From: Gemmatimonadota bacterium | GTDB lineage: Bacteria; Gemmatimonadota; Gemmatimonadetes; Longimicrobiales; Gaopeijiaceae | Assembly: GCA_022560615.1 (NCBI GenBank) | Contig: JADFSR010000001.1 | Span: 124,001-188,000, forward strand | DNA length: 64,000 nucleotides | Direction: 5' to 3' | Part shown: in pieces, positions 43,873-52,973 of the stretch | Layout: each line of letters opens with the position of its first letter | Position numbering within the stretch: the stretch's first letter is position 1 | Program-made: the position numbers and the translations under genes | The notes under the pieces: generated by a model | Told to the model about the DNA's origin: nothing | Database searches by the model: none | Seen by the model: only the letters and a program-made list of their open reading frames with translations

Positions 43873-44660
43873 CCGCCGAGGTGGACGGTGGGCGCACCTT
43901 CCAACACATGCGACTCGAAGAGGACGGCGCCCTCCGGGTACTCTTTCTGGATCGGCCACCGCTCAACGTCCTGGACATCGTGATGCTCCAGGAATTCGCT
44001 AGCGCGGTCTCCGACGTCGGCCGGGACCCCAACGCGGCCGTGTTGCTCATCACCGGCGAGGGGAAGGCGTTTTGTGCCGGCGTGGATGTCGCGGACCATG
44101 CCGCGGACCGGGTGGATCAGATGATCGCCGTTCTTCACCACGCGCTGACGGGGCTCATGGAGCTCGACGTCCCAGTCATCGCCGCGCTCAACGGAGCCGC
44201 GTTGGGTGGAGGGCTCGAGCTCGCGCTCGCATGTGACGTGATCGTCGCTCGGGAGGACGCAAAGCTCGGTCAGCCCGAGATCCGCTTGGGTGTCTTTCCT
44301 CCCTTCGCCGCAGCTGTATTGCCCCGCCTGCTGGGTCGGGCGCGCGCGCTCGACCTCTGCCTCACCGGTCGGACCTTCACGGGGAGGGACGGGCTCGGTC
44401 TGGGCCTCGTGCAGCACGTCTACCCGGAAGAGGGATTCTTCGAGGCCGCGCGCACATACGCACATCAGCTGGCCGATCTCAGTCCCCCCGTTCTTCGGCT
44501 GACCAAGCGTGCCATGGTAGAGGGGCTCGAGGTGTCGCTGGCGGAGGCTCTCCGAAATGCCAACCGCCTCTATCTCGACGACCTCATGCGCCTCGACGAC
44601 GCGCATGAGGGCCTCGCGGCCTTCACGGAGAAGCGTCCGCCCGTGTGGAAAGGGGCGTGA
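43869..44660 (+). CDS. dch: Cyclohexa-1,5-diene-1-carbonyl-CoA hydratase (dienoyl-CoA hydratase)
   Basis: A 263-residue crotonase. LDRPPLNVLDIVMLQEF, GEGKAFCAGVDVADH (first oxyanion-hole strand) and ALNGAALGGGLELALACDVIVA (second) are clear. The sequence resembles Dch/BamR, which adds water to the product of benzoyl-CoA reductase. Context supports this: it sits between oah and bcrC with overlapping ends (ATGA before, TGATG after). An ordinary enoyl-CoA hydratase cannot be excluded by sequence alone. Confidence 0.85.
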   Translation: MTAEVDGGRTFQHMRLEEDGALRVLFLDRPPLNVLDIVMLQEFASAVSDVGRDPNAAVLLITGEGKAFCAGVDVADHAADRVDQMIAVLHHALTGLMELDVPVIAALNGAALGGGLELALACDVIVAREDAKLGQPEIRLGVFPPFAAAVLPRLLGRARALDLCLTGRTFTGRDGLGLGLVQHVYPEEGFFEAARTYAHQLADLSPPVLRLTKRAMVEGLEVSLAEALRNANRLYLDDLMRLDDAHEGLAAFTEKRPPVWKGA

Positions 44661-45859
44661 TGAAGCAGGCACCTCAACCTAGAGATGGCCGCGCTTTCGT
44701 TCAGCTACTCGACCTTCCGTTCGAGGCGGGCCTCGACGAAGTCCTACACGAGTGTCGCGAGGTCTTGGAGGACTACGACTTCCCGACGGTCCGTCGGTGG
44801 CGTGAGAACGGCGGCAAGGTGCTCGGTCACTTCCAGGTGTATTTCCCCGAAGAGCTCGCGCACGCCGCCGGTGCTCTGCCGGTGAAGATCCGGGGGGCGC
44901 CCGTGGAGCGGGAGTTGGCCGACTCGCGCTTCGGCTCATACCTGTGCTCCATCCTCCGGAGCTCCCTCGAGATCGCCATGTCGGGTCGTCTCGAGATGGA
45001 CATGTTCATCACCCATCCGATCTGCGACGGCGCCCGGAACCTGGCGGGCATTTGGAGCCGGAACCGGCCCGAACCAGCGCGGATCCTGTACCTACCGCAG
45101 AACCCGAATTCCGCGTTCTCCGCGACGTGGCTGACGGGGGAGTACCATCGTGTGCTCACCGAGCTCGAGCAGGTCACGGGTCACGGCGTCACCGGCGAGG
45201 AGCTCCGCAACTCCCTCGACGTCTTCAACGAGAACCGGCGCCTCCTGCGCGAGCTGTACCAGGTCAAGAGAGAGACCCCGTGGCTTCTCCCGATGCACGA
45301 GGCGTACGTGCTTGTGGCTTTGGCCGGGTTGATCACACGTGAGGAGCACAACGAGTTGCTGTCGTGGGTGTTGCCGCGGATCCGTAGGCGGGACCGCCAC
45401 CGGCAAGACAAGATCCGCGTCGTCTTCGAAGGCGGATTCTGTGAGCAGCCACCGCTCGATCTCCTGCGGGAAATCGCGCAGTTCTGCTACGTGGTCGACG
45501 ACGACTTCATGATCGGATTCCGCTGGATCCTGTCCGACGTGCCCACCGAGGGAGACCCGGTCGCGAACCTCGCGACAGCCTATCTGGACGACTCGTCATA
45601 CAGCCCAGTCCAGCACGATCTCCGGAAGCCCAAGGAAAAGATGCTGCTGGAGCGGATCCGCAACGCGGATGCCGAGGCCGCGATCGTGTCCGCCGCGAAG
45701 ATGTGCGAACCCGGTCTCGACGAGCAGGTCGCCTACTCCCAAATGCTCGACGAGGTGGACATACCGCACTTCGTCACCGAGTTCGAAGAGCGCATGAGCT
45801 CGTTCGATCACTTGCAGATCCAACTCGAGACCTTCGTCGAGAATCTTCTATTCGAATGA
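44660..45859 (+). CDS. bcrC: ATP-dependent benzoyl-CoA reductase, subunit C (BcrC/BzdN type)
   Basis: A 399-residue protein of the HgdB/BcrBC family, one of the two catalytic-module subunits of class I benzoyl-CoA reductase. Typical segments are WRENGGKVLGHFQVYFPEELAHAAGALPVKI near residue 60, SILRSSLEIAMSGRLEMDMFITHPICDGARNL, and PWLLPMHEAYVLVALAGLI. The subunit helps bind a [4Fe-4S] cluster and benzoyl-CoA. The ATG at 44660 overlaps the dch stop by one base (TGATG), and the end overlaps bcrB. Confidence 0.92.
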   Translation: MKQAPQPRDGRAFVQLLDLPFEAGLDEVLHECREVLEDYDFPTVRRWRENGGKVLGHFQVYFPEELAHAAGALPVKIRGAPVERELADSRFGSYLCSILRSSLEIAMSGRLEMDMFITHPICDGARNLAGIWSRNRPEPARILYLPQNPNSAFSATWLTGEYHRVLTELEQVTGHGVTGEELRNSLDVFNENRRLLRELYQVKRETPWLLPMHEAYVLVALAGLITREEHNELLSWVLPRIRRRDRHRQDKIRVVFEGGFCEQPPLDLLREIAQFCYVVDDDFMIGFRWILSDVPTEGDPVANLATAYLDDSSYSPVQHDLRKPKEKMLLERIRNADAEAAIVSAAKMCEPGLDEQVAYSQMLDEVDIPHFVTEFEERMSSFDHLQIQLETFVENLLFE

Positions 45860-47211
45860 CAATGAACGCGACTCCATCGAACGAACTCCTCGGGCGTGGG
45901 GCCCGAGACGGCGGCATTCTCTTCCGCGACTGGTACGACCAGCTCACTGCCGCCGCCGCCAACGGCGAGCAAGCCGCGTACGTCTTCGTCATGGGGAGTT
46001 TGGCGGAAATCCTGCGGACCTTCGACCTGCACACGGTCTTCCCGGAGATCAACTCGCTCCAGACCGCGGTCCGCCGCTGCTCCGACGAGTACCTGAGCCT
46101 CGCCGAAGACCACGGATTCAGCCCCGACGTGTGTGGATACCTGAAAGCCGACTACGCGCTGCAACTGCGGCATGGTGAGCACCCCATGGGCACGATCCCA
46201 CCGCCTTCGATCGCGGTGCTCACCAACGCCTGCAACACCTACCTCAAGTGGGGCGAAATCTGGGAGCGCATGTACCACATCCCGATCGTGACCGTGGACG
46301 TGCCCGGGAGCCGCTCAGCCCAGCGAGCCGGTTCTCCCGATCCGGAGGAGGCACGCCGGGACGGACAGTACGTCGCGTATCAGATCACGGAGTTGATCGG
46401 TCACCTGGAAGAGTTGACGGGCAAGGCGTTCGATGTCGACCGGCTACGCGAGGTCCTCGACTACACCAATCGCATGGGCCGCGCCTGGCGGCGTGTCCTG
46501 GAATTGAATCGCAGCCGACCCGCTGTCTTCGACTCGATGATGGAAGGAACGATCTTCCTAGGTGTCGCCAACGCGCTCCGGGGCACGGAAGAAGGCGCGG
46601 TCTACTTCGAGAATCTCGTGGAGGAGATGAGCTACAAGGCGAAGCACGGGATCAGCCCGCTCGTGGGTCGAGCACACCAGCACCGGCTGATCTTCGTCGG
46701 TGTACCGTGCTATCCGATCTTCCGGCGCTTCTACCAGATGTTCAGCGAGTGGGGGGGAGTCTTCGTCAGCTCCACGTATACGTGGTTCGCCTCCGGAGGA
46801 CTCAACCTGGACTTCGAGTACGACCTCGATCACCCGTTGGAGAGCCTCGCCGAGGGAGTGCTTCTGAGCGTGCAGCGGGCGGGCGACTCCATGCTCTTCC
46901 ACGATCGCTTCCTGCTCGAGTCGATCGACGACTTCGCGGCCGACGGCGTCGTATACCACCCCGTCAAGAGCTGCCGAACGGTCTCCACCGGCTTGGCCGA
47001 TAGCCGTCGCGTCGTTCTCGCCGCACGTGACGTGCTCTGCCTCTACATCGAGTCGGACATGATGGACAAGCGGGTCGTGTCCGAGGCTCAGCTCAAGAAC
47101 CGCATCGACGCGTTCTTCGAGGGACTCGAGTCCCGCCGCATCCGCAAAGCGTCCGGGACCCCCGTCGCGGGAGCCGCGAAACCCGCCCCGGCCGCTCGAG
47201 GAGGACGCTGA
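45856..47211 (+). CDS. bcrB: ATP-dependent benzoyl-CoA reductase, subunit B (BcrB/BzdO type)
   Basis: A 451-residue partner of BcrC in the catalytic module. Blocks include [81 protein letters not shown] and [15 protein letters not shown], with cysteines placed for cluster ligation. The C-terminus has an Ala/Pro-rich tail. It starts four bases inside bcrC (ATGA) and its last base is shared with the bcrA start. Confidence 0.93.
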   Translation: MTMNATPSNELLGRGARDGGILFRDWYDQLTAAAANGEQAAYVFVMGSLAEILRTFDLHTVFPEINSLQTAVRRCSDEYLSLAEDHGFSPDVCGYLKADYALQLRHGEHPMGTIPPPSIAVLTNACNTYLKWGEIWERMYHIPIVTVDVPGSRSAQRAGSPDPEEARRDGQYVAYQITELIGHLEELTGKAFDVDRLREVLDYTNRMGRAWRRVLELNRSRPAVFDSMMEGTIFLGVANALRGTEEGAVYFENLVEEMSYKAKHGISPLVGRAHQHRLIFVGVPCYPIFRRFYQMFSEWGGVFVSSTYTWFASGGLNLDFEYDLDHPLESLAEGVLLSVQRAGDSMLFHDRFLLESIDDFAADGVVYHPVKSCRTVSTGLADSRRVVLAARDVLCLYIESDMMDKRVVSEAQLKNRIDAFFEGLESRRIRKASGTPVAGAAKPAPAARGGR

Positions 47212-48029
47212 TGTCCTATGCCGCTGGAGTGGATGTCGGATCCACGCAGACCAAGGCAGTCGTGATCGACGAAGCGCAGGCCATCATCGGACGCGCGCTC
47301 CTACCCACAGGCGCCAACGTCGTGCAGGTCGCAGAGCATGCCTTTCAGGAAGCCCTGGCTTCCGGCGGCGTTCACGAAGAGGACGTGGGTTTCGTGATCG
47401 GTACGGGGTACGGTCGCTATCGCGTGGAGTTCGGTGACGCGCAGATCACCGAAATCGTCTGCCATGCCCGGGGAGCCGCACACATGTTCCCCGAGACCGA
47501 GACGGTGCTCGACATGGGAGGCCAGGACACGAAGGCGATCCGCATCCAGAAGGGTGGCGACGTGATCGACTTCTGCATGAACGACAAGTGCGCGGCCGGC
47601 ACTGGACGATTCCTGCAGTCGGCTGCCGCCGCGCTCGAGCTCGAACTCGATGATCTCGGACCCATGACACTCCGGGGCCAGCGGCCCGTGAAGATCAGTA
47701 CCACATGCACCGTTTTCGCGGAGTCCGAGGTGCTCTCATGGCTCGCGCGCGGCAAGAAAATGGAGGACATCCTGCTCGGCGTGCATCGCTCGATCTCGTC
47801 ACGTTCGATCGCGCTGCTACGCCGCGTCGGCATTGAAGGCGAAATCACGTTCACAGGCGGGGTGACCAAGAACGAAGCCATGGTCGCCGTGCTCGAAGAT
47901 ATGCTCCACACGCGACTGAACGTGAGCGACGAATCGCACTTCATCGGAGCGCTGGGGGCCGCGCTTCTCGCGCTGGAGCGGCTCGAGGCTGCTCAGGTTG
48001 ACGCTCTCACCGGGGAGGTCGTCACTTGA
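47211..48029 (+). CDS. bcrA: Benzoyl-CoA reductase activator/ATPase subunit (BcrA/BzdP type)
   Basis: A 272-residue ASKHA-fold ATPase of the BadFG/BcrAD family. [16 protein letters not shown] is the phosphate-1 motif, [14 protein letters not shown] the phosphate-2 motif, and [13 protein letters not shown] and [14 protein letters not shown] hold the two Cys that share one [4Fe-4S] with the sister subunit. It hydrolyses ATP to drive low-potential electrons into BcrBC. At 272 residues it is much shorter than Thauera BcrA and closer in size to the Azoarcus BzdP/BzdQ type. Confidence 0.92.
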   Translation: MSYAAGVDVGSTQTKAVVIDEAQAIIGRALLPTGANVVQVAEHAFQEALASGGVHEEDVGFVIGTGYGRYRVEFGDAQITEIVCHARGAAHMFPETETVLDMGGQDTKAIRIQKGGDVIDFCMNDKCAAGTGRFLQSAAAALELELDDLGPMTLRGQRPVKISTTCTVFAESEVLSWLARGKKMEDILLGVHRSISSRSIALLRRVGIEGEITFTGGVTKNEAMVAVLEDMLHTRLNVSDESHFIGALGAALLALERLEAAQVDALTGEVVT

Positions 48030-48823
48030 AGTACTACGCTGGGATCGATGTCGGATCGACCTACACGAAGGCGGTGTTGATCGGGGAGTCCGGGGGGCTG
48101 GCAGCAACCGGGATTCTCGCGACAGGCTTCAAGCTCGACGATGCGGCTCGGGCTGCGTTGCAGCTCGCGCTGGAGGAAGCCGGAGGCAGGCGCAGTGACG
48201 TACGATTCGTCGCGAGCACCGGGTACGGGCGCACCCAGGTCTCGTTTCGAGACGTGCAGGCGACCGACCTCACCGCGCAGGCGTGGGGCACGCGCTACCT
48301 CTTCGCACGTACGCGCACTGTACTCGACGTGGGCGGTCAGACCATGAAGGCGATCCGGCTGGACGACAGGGGGCGGGTCCGCTCCTTCCGGCTGAACGAC
48401 AAGTGCGCGGCGGGGACCGGCGCCTTTCTCGAAAAGACGGCCCACTACCTCGGATACAGCATCGAGGAGATCGGCCCGCTCGTGGAGTATGCGAAGCATC
48501 CAGTCCCGATCTCCGGCGTGTGTGCGGTCTTCGCCGAGTCGGAGGTGATCAACCACTTGAGCAACGGTGTCCAGCCTGCCGACATCATGCACGGTGCGAT
48601 GGAGTCCCTCGTCGAACGCTCGGTTCGGCTCATGAAGCGTGTGCAGATGGAGCCGCAGTTCACGCTGGTAGGCGGCATCATGCGCTTCTCGACTATGGTG
48701 CGCGTCATGGAGGAGCGGCTGGGAGATCAGGTCAACGTACCCTCCGAGAGGCTGGTGCAGTTCACCGGAGCCCTTGGAGCGGCCATCCTGGCGCAGCGCC
48801 GTTCGGAGAAGCTGGCGGCATGA
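48026..48823 (+). CDS. bcrD: Benzoyl-CoA reductase activator/ATPase subunit (BcrD/BzdQ type)
   Basis: A 265-residue second ATPase subunit. The same motifs recur as [46 protein letters not shown] and [14 protein letters not shown]. It would dimerise with BcrA through the shared cluster. It starts four bases inside bcrA and overlaps the next small gene by four bases. The gene order C-B-A-D matches known class I clusters. Confidence 0.92.
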   Translation: MKYYAGIDVGSTYTKAVLIGESGGLAATGILATGFKLDDAARAALQLALEEAGGRRSDVRFVASTGYGRTQVSFRDVQATDLTAQAWGTRYLFARTRTVLDVGGQTMKAIRLDDRGRVRSFRLNDKCAAGTGAFLEKTAHYLGYSIEEIGPLVEYAKHPVPISGVCAVFAESEVINHLSNGVQPADIMHGAMESLVERSVRLMKRVQMEPQFTLVGGIMRFSTMVRVMEERLGDQVNVPSERLVQFTGALGAAILAQRRSEKLAA

Positions 48824-49119
48824 GCGAGATGGGGCCGATGACCCCCGCGGTCGGCATGCCGGACGCGGAGGTTTCGGAGGTGCGACGTGCGCGGGACGCC
48901 GAACTCGCCAACGCCGGATGGGCTCGGCGCTTTACGGGCTCGCCGCCTCGACTCGCGGAGATGAAGCAACTCTATGAGTTCATTGGCCAGGAGGTGCTGC
49001 TCGACGATGTGCTCCCTGGTGAATTGGCGCGGGAGTGCGAGGGGTGCGCCCTCGCGCTGGCGTTGTTCAAGGTCATCTACACACGGCGCTCCGATGCCGC
49101 GCACGGGAGTCGCACGTGA
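48820..49119 (+). CDS. 99-residue operon protein of unknown function
   Basis: It starts at an ATG overlapping the bcrD stop (ATGA) and ends overlapping the had start (GTGA), so it is fixed inside the operon. The sequence has a helical middle (PPRLAEMKQLYEFIGQEVLLDDVLP) and a CxxC in ARECEGCALALALFKVIYTRR. That placement of two Cys next to a hydrophobic helix could bind metal or a cluster. I do not recognise a family. A small chaperone or electron-transfer partner of the reductase is a possibility, not a demonstrated role. Confidence 0.75.
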   Translation: MSEMGPMTPAVGMPDAEVSEVRRARDAELANAGWARRFTGSPPRLAEMKQLYEFIGQEVLLDDVLPGELARECEGCALALALFKVIYTRRSDAAHGSRT

Positions 49120-50138
49120 GGGCCGCTGTCTTCCACGGTCCCGACCGGCCGATGAGGGTCGAGGAGATCCCCACACCCTCTCCGGGTCCTGGCGAAGTGC
49201 TCATCCGCGTTGCGGGATGCGGTGTGTGCCACACCGATCTGCACTACATCGATCATGGCACGCCGACGTTCAAAAAGCCGCCCCTGGTGCTCGGTCACGA
49301 GATCTCGGGAACGGTCGAAGAGGTCGCGGCGGACGTGACCCGGCACGGGGTCGGCGATCGCGTCCTGCTCGCTGCCGTGACCAGCTGCGGGGCCTGTGAT
49401 GCCTGCCGTGAGGGACGCGAGAACATTTGCGCGAATGCCCAGATGCTGGGCAACAACGTCGACGGTGGATACGCGGAGTACGTGGTCGCGCCGGCGAAGG
49501 ACACGTTCGCTCTGCCCGAACAGATCCCTCTCGAGGAGGGCTCGATCATTGCCGACGCGATCACCACTCCCTATCACGCGGTGGTCAACCGCGGGCGGGT
49601 GCGTCAGGGCGACGCAGTCGTGGTCTTCGGATGTGGAGGAGTGGGCCTCAACGTCGTGCAGATGGCCGCCGCGATGGGGGCTCGCGTCATCGCCGTGGAC
49701 ATAGCGGCCGACAAGCTCGCCTGGGCCGAGAAGCTGGGAGCGGAGGCGATTCTGGATCCGTCGAGCGTGGACCAGGTCGACAAGGCGCTCCGGAGTCTCA
49801 CCGGAGGCGGGGCCGATGTCGCGTTCGAGGTTGTCGGGAAGCCCAGCACGCAGGAGCAGGCGCTGGCGTCGTTGAAAACCGGTGGTCGTGCGGTCTTCGT
49901 CGGATACAGCGCCGACGCCATGACGCTCAACGCCGGTCGCGTGATGTTCCGAGAATTGGAGGTCGTGGGTTCTCTGGGCTGCCGACCCGTCGACTACCCA
50001 CGGGTCATTGAGATGGTACGTCAGGGCCGCATTCAGCTCACCCCGCTCGTCACTCACCGCTTCCCGCTCGAACAGATCGAAGCGGCACTCCAGACCCTTC
50101 GCTCCGGGGACGCGATCCGCGTGGTCGTGACGCCGTGA
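49116..50138 (+). CDS. had: 6-hydroxycyclohex-1-ene-1-carbonyl-CoA dehydrogenase (zinc alcohol dehydrogenase family)
   Basis: A 340-residue medium-chain dehydrogenase. The catalytic zinc ligands are in AGCGVCHTDLHYIDHG and LVLGHEISG; the structural zinc site is CGACDACREGRENIC; the NAD-binding motif is VVVFGCGGVGLNVVQMAAAMGA. In this operon it should oxidise the hydroxyl made by Dch, giving the 6-oxo substrate of Oah. The GTG at 49116 overlaps the preceding stop. The assignment to Had rests on family plus context. Confidence 0.87.
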   Translation: MRAAVFHGPDRPMRVEEIPTPSPGPGEVLIRVAGCGVCHTDLHYIDHGTPTFKKPPLVLGHEISGTVEEVAADVTRHGVGDRVLLAAVTSCGACDACREGRENICANAQMLGNNVDGGYAEYVVAPAKDTFALPEQIPLEEGSIIADAITTPYHAVVNRGRVRQGDAVVVFGCGGVGLNVVQMAAAMGARVIAVDIAADKLAWAEKLGAEAILDPSSVDQVDKALRSLTGGGADVAFEVVGKPSTQEQALASLKTGGRAVFVGYSADAMTLNAGRVMFRELEVVGSLGCRPVDYPRVIEMVRQGRIQLTPLVTHRFPLEQIEAALQTLRSGDAIRVVVTP

Positions 50139-51118
50139 GCCCAGCATCACGTGCTGTGGCAGCGGCGCCGCTGTGGGCGGCCGCACAGTGGATCGGTCTA
50201 GCACTCACGCCAGTGCTGCTCGTCGCGCTGGTATTCTGGCCCCGTCCGGCGCTCGAACTCCTGTGGTACGTCGTGATTCCGGTTCTTCCTGCCACGTTCC
50301 TGGTGAGTGCTCAGATCTGGAGGAATGTCTGTCCCCTCGCGACGCTGAACACCCTTACTGGAAATCGAATCGGCTCACGCCGCCTCGACGCCTTGTGGAT
50401 GCGTAGCATGGGTGGAGCGGGGGTTTTGCTCCTGACTGTGATGGTTCCGGCGCGGCGTTTCGTCTTCAATACGGACGGACCCGTGCTCGCGCTTACTGTC
50501 CTGGCGGTCGCGCTACTCGCGCTGATCGGCGGCATCTTCTTCGACAAGAAAGGTGGGTTCTGCAACGCTGTCTGCCCGGTGCTTCCCGTAGAGCGCCTCT
50601 ACGGACAGCGGCCCCTGCTGCGTGTCCCAAACACGCGGTGCCAGCCGTGCAGCTCGTGCACGCGCATCGGCTGCCTGGATCTCGCACCCCAGAGGTCCGT
50701 CTTGCGCATGCTGGGTGAGGCGTACATGAGCAGGCGCTGGGTTGTAACCGCCTACGGTGCGTTCGCTCTCGCGTTCCCGGGCTTCGTGGCGGCGTACTAC
50801 CTGCTCGAGGACGGACCGCCGTCGACTGCACTCCAGGTGTACGGATCGGTCCTGATCTGGTCGGCCGGGAGTTGGCTCGCGCTCTCGACTGTCTTCCTCC
50901 TGCTGCGGGTGCCGTCAGCGCGCGCGTTGCTCCTCTGCGCGGCGTTGGCGGTGGGTCTCTACTACTGGTTTGTGCCGGCGGGCATCGCCGGCACCTTCGG
51001 GCTGCCGATGAGCTTCACTTGGGGTGTTCGAGCCCTGACGTTGACGCTGGTCGGCTTCTGGCTCAGCCGGGCGTTGGTCGACCCGCCGCGCGCCCGGCAG
51101 TACCCCCCATCACGGTGA
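50135..51118 (+). CDS. Membrane iron-sulfur protein (NosR/NapH-like polyferredoxin relative)
   Basis: A 327-residue protein with about seven or eight hydrophobic segments. Cysteine groups lie on the loops: WRNVCPLATLN, GGFCNAVCPVLPVERLYGQ and RCQPCSSCTRIGC, resembling the CP motifs and degenerate 4Fe-4S sites of NosR/NapH/YccM proteins. It starts with a GTG overlapping the had stop, so it belongs to the benzoyl-CoA operon. I infer that it may move electrons between the membrane and the reductase in place of the soluble ferredoxin of other clusters. Confidence 0.75.
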   Translation: MSPASRAVAAAPLWAAAQWIGLALTPVLLVALVFWPRPALELLWYVVIPVLPATFLVSAQIWRNVCPLATLNTLTGNRIGSRRLDALWMRSMGGAGVLLLTVMVPARRFVFNTDGPVLALTVLAVALLALIGGIFFDKKGGFCNAVCPVLPVERLYGQRPLLRVPNTRCQPCSSCTRIGCLDLAPQRSVLRMLGEAYMSRRWVVTAYGAFALAFPGFVAAYYLLEDGPPSTALQVYGSVLIWSAGSWLALSTVFLLLRVPSARALLLCAALAVGLYYWFVPAGIAGTFGLPMSFTWGVRALTLTLVGFWLSRALVDPPRARQYPPSR

Positions 51119-51124
51119 TCTGAC

Positions 51125-52513
51125 GTGACTCGAATCATCGAGCCGTTCCGCATCAAGGTCGTAGAGCCGATCCGGATGACGACCGCGGCCGAGCGCCGGT
51201 CTCACCTCAAGGAAGCTGGCTACAACGTGTTCAAGCTGAGGGCCGAGCACGTACTCATCGACTTGCTCACCGACTCGGGCACCGGGGCCATGAGCGCCGA
51301 GCAGTGGTCTGCGATGATGCGCGGTGACGAGTCCTACGCCGGCAGCACTTCGTGGTATCGCTTCGAGAAGTCCGTCCGAGACATCTTAGGGTTTCGGCAC
51401 GTGATTCCGACGCATCAAGGTAGGGCCGCGGAGAGGATCCTGTTCTGTACGATCTGTCGAAGCGGCCACGTCGTCCCGAATAACACGCACTTCGACACGA
51501 CCCGTGCGAACATCGAGGCCACGGGAGCGGAGGCCCTCGACCTCCCGGTGGCTGAAGGCCTGGTCCCCGCGGAGTCGATCCCGTTCAAGGGCAACATGGA
51601 CGTCGCGGCTCTGGAAGCTCTGATCGAGGAGCGAGGCGCCTGTCAGATCCCGATTTGCATGATCACGGTCACCAACAACACCGGCGGCGGCCAGCCGGTT
51701 TCGATGGCCAACATCCGCGCGGTGAGCGAGACCTGCCGCGCGCACGGCATCCCACTCTACCTGGACGCGTGCCGCTTCGCCGAGAACGCGTTCTTCATCA
51801 AGACTCGTGAGGACGGCTACGCGGACGCCTCCGTACGCGAGATCGCTCAGGAGATGTTCTCCTACGCCGACGGCTGCACCATGTCCGCGAAGAAGGATGG
51901 ACTGGCCAACATCGGCGGATTCCTCGCGACCAACGACGAGGTTCTGGCCAAGCAGGAGCAGAACCTGCTGATCCTGACCGAGGGCTTTCCGACGTACGGC
52001 GGCCTCGCCGGGAGGGACCTGGAAGCGATCGCGGTGGGCCTCGAGGAGGTGTTGGACGAGGACTACCTGAGGTACCGCATCGAGGTGACACGTTATCTCG
52101 GGGATCACCTGACGGAGGGCGACGTCCCCATCGTGCAGCCGCCGGGTGGGCACGCCGTGTACATCGACGCTGCGGCGTTCCTACCGCATGTGCCGCCCAA
52201 GGATCTGCCGGGTCAGTCTGTCGTGTGCGAGCTCTACATCGAGGGTGGTGTGCGGACGGTGGAGATCGGGACCGTGATGTTCGGGCACCCCGACCCGAAG
52301 ACCGGCGAAGAGGTGCCCTCGAAGCTGGAGTTGGTCCGCCTCGCGATTCCGAGACGCGTCTATACGAAGAGCCAAATCGATTACGTCATCGACGTGACGT
52401 TGGCGGTATGGGCGCGCAGGGACTCCATCGGCGGCTTCCGTTTCGTGGAGCAAGCAGCCGTGCTACGGCACTTCACCGCCCGATTCGAGCCTCTCTACCG
52501 GATGGACTCCTGA
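51125..52513 (+). CDS. tnaA: Tryptophanase (beta-eliminating lyase)
   Basis: A 462-residue PLP enzyme. EPFRIKVVEPIRMTT and LIDLLTDSGTGAMSAEQWSAMMRGDESYAGS open it; SAKKDGLANIGGF contains the PLP lysine. Two residues separate tryptophanase from tyrosine phenol-lyase. Asp in THFDTTR and His in VLRHFTARF are both of the tryptophanase type (the lyase has Thr and Phe). It would cleave tryptophan to indole, pyruvate and ammonia. The GTG start is six bases after the membrane protein gene. Some other aromatic substrate is not excluded. Confidence 0.85.
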   Translation: MTRIIEPFRIKVVEPIRMTTAAERRSHLKEAGYNVFKLRAEHVLIDLLTDSGTGAMSAEQWSAMMRGDESYAGSTSWYRFEKSVRDILGFRHVIPTHQGRAAERILFCTICRSGHVVPNNTHFDTTRANIEATGAEALDLPVAEGLVPAESIPFKGNMDVAALEALIEERGACQIPICMITVTNNTGGGQPVSMANIRAVSETCRAHGIPLYLDACRFAENAFFIKTREDGYADASVREIAQEMFSYADGCTMSAKKDGLANIGGFLATNDEVLAKQEQNLLILTEGFPTYGGLAGRDLEAIAVGLEEVLDEDYLRYRIEVTRYLGDHLTEGDVPIVQPPGGHAVYIDAAAFLPHVPPKDLPGQSVVCELYIEGGVRTVEIGTVMFGHPDPKTGEEVPSKLELVRLAIPRRVYTKSQIDYVIDVTLAVWARRDSIGGFRFVEQAAVLRHFTARFEPLYRMDS

Positions 52514-52582
52514 TCTGACAGTTGCCGAAACTCGACGCAGCAGAGCATACACGAACTGCTGTGTGGCCCCTGACGGGGTCGT

Positions 52583-52918
52583 ATGGTCTTCGCTCCCGGA
52601 CCCGACAAGACACACTCCGTCGCCCAGCTCCCTCGCGACATCCTCGGCCGAGCACCGAAGGACGTCCAGGCCGCTGCACCGGTGCGGCCCATTGGGCCCA
52701 AACGTAGCGACGATGACGTGGCCGCCCTCAGGGACCGACCGGTAGAGCGAGTCCCGATACAGAACGCGATCCGCAGGATCAACGAGGAAATGGAAAACCG
52801 CGCGATCGTGCCAGAGATCCCTGGTACCAGCTCAGTTCGTCTGGCCGGTGTCGCGCGTAGACCTCTTCCCAGTGTTCCCTCCTGCTCACCTGCCGCCCCC
52901 GGAGCAACTGATCCATGA
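52583..52918 (+). CDS. Doubtful 111-residue ORF in the gap after tnaA
   Basis: The 460-base gap between tnaA and the convergent gene at 52974 holds this frame. Part of it (RDRPVERVPIQNAIRRINEEMENRAIVPEIP) reads like protein, but it has no ribosome site or recognised domain and may be a remnant. Otherwise I see nothing in the gap. Confidence 0.25.
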   Translation: MVFAPGPDKTHSVAQLPRDILGRAPKDVQAAAPVRPIGPKRSDDDVAALRDRPVERVPIQNAIRRINEEMENRAIVPEIPGTSSVRLAGVARRPLPSVPSCSPAAPGATDP

Positions 52919-52973
52919 ACCGCCTTCTCGGTCCCACGGCTGTCCCACGCCGGTCCCCTCTACCTGTAACGCT

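Noticed and set aside
48283-48819. Upstream extension of the 99-residue operon protein through bcrD
   Set aside because: The extension is an out-of-frame shadow of bcrD; the ATG overlapping the bcrD stop is the natural start.
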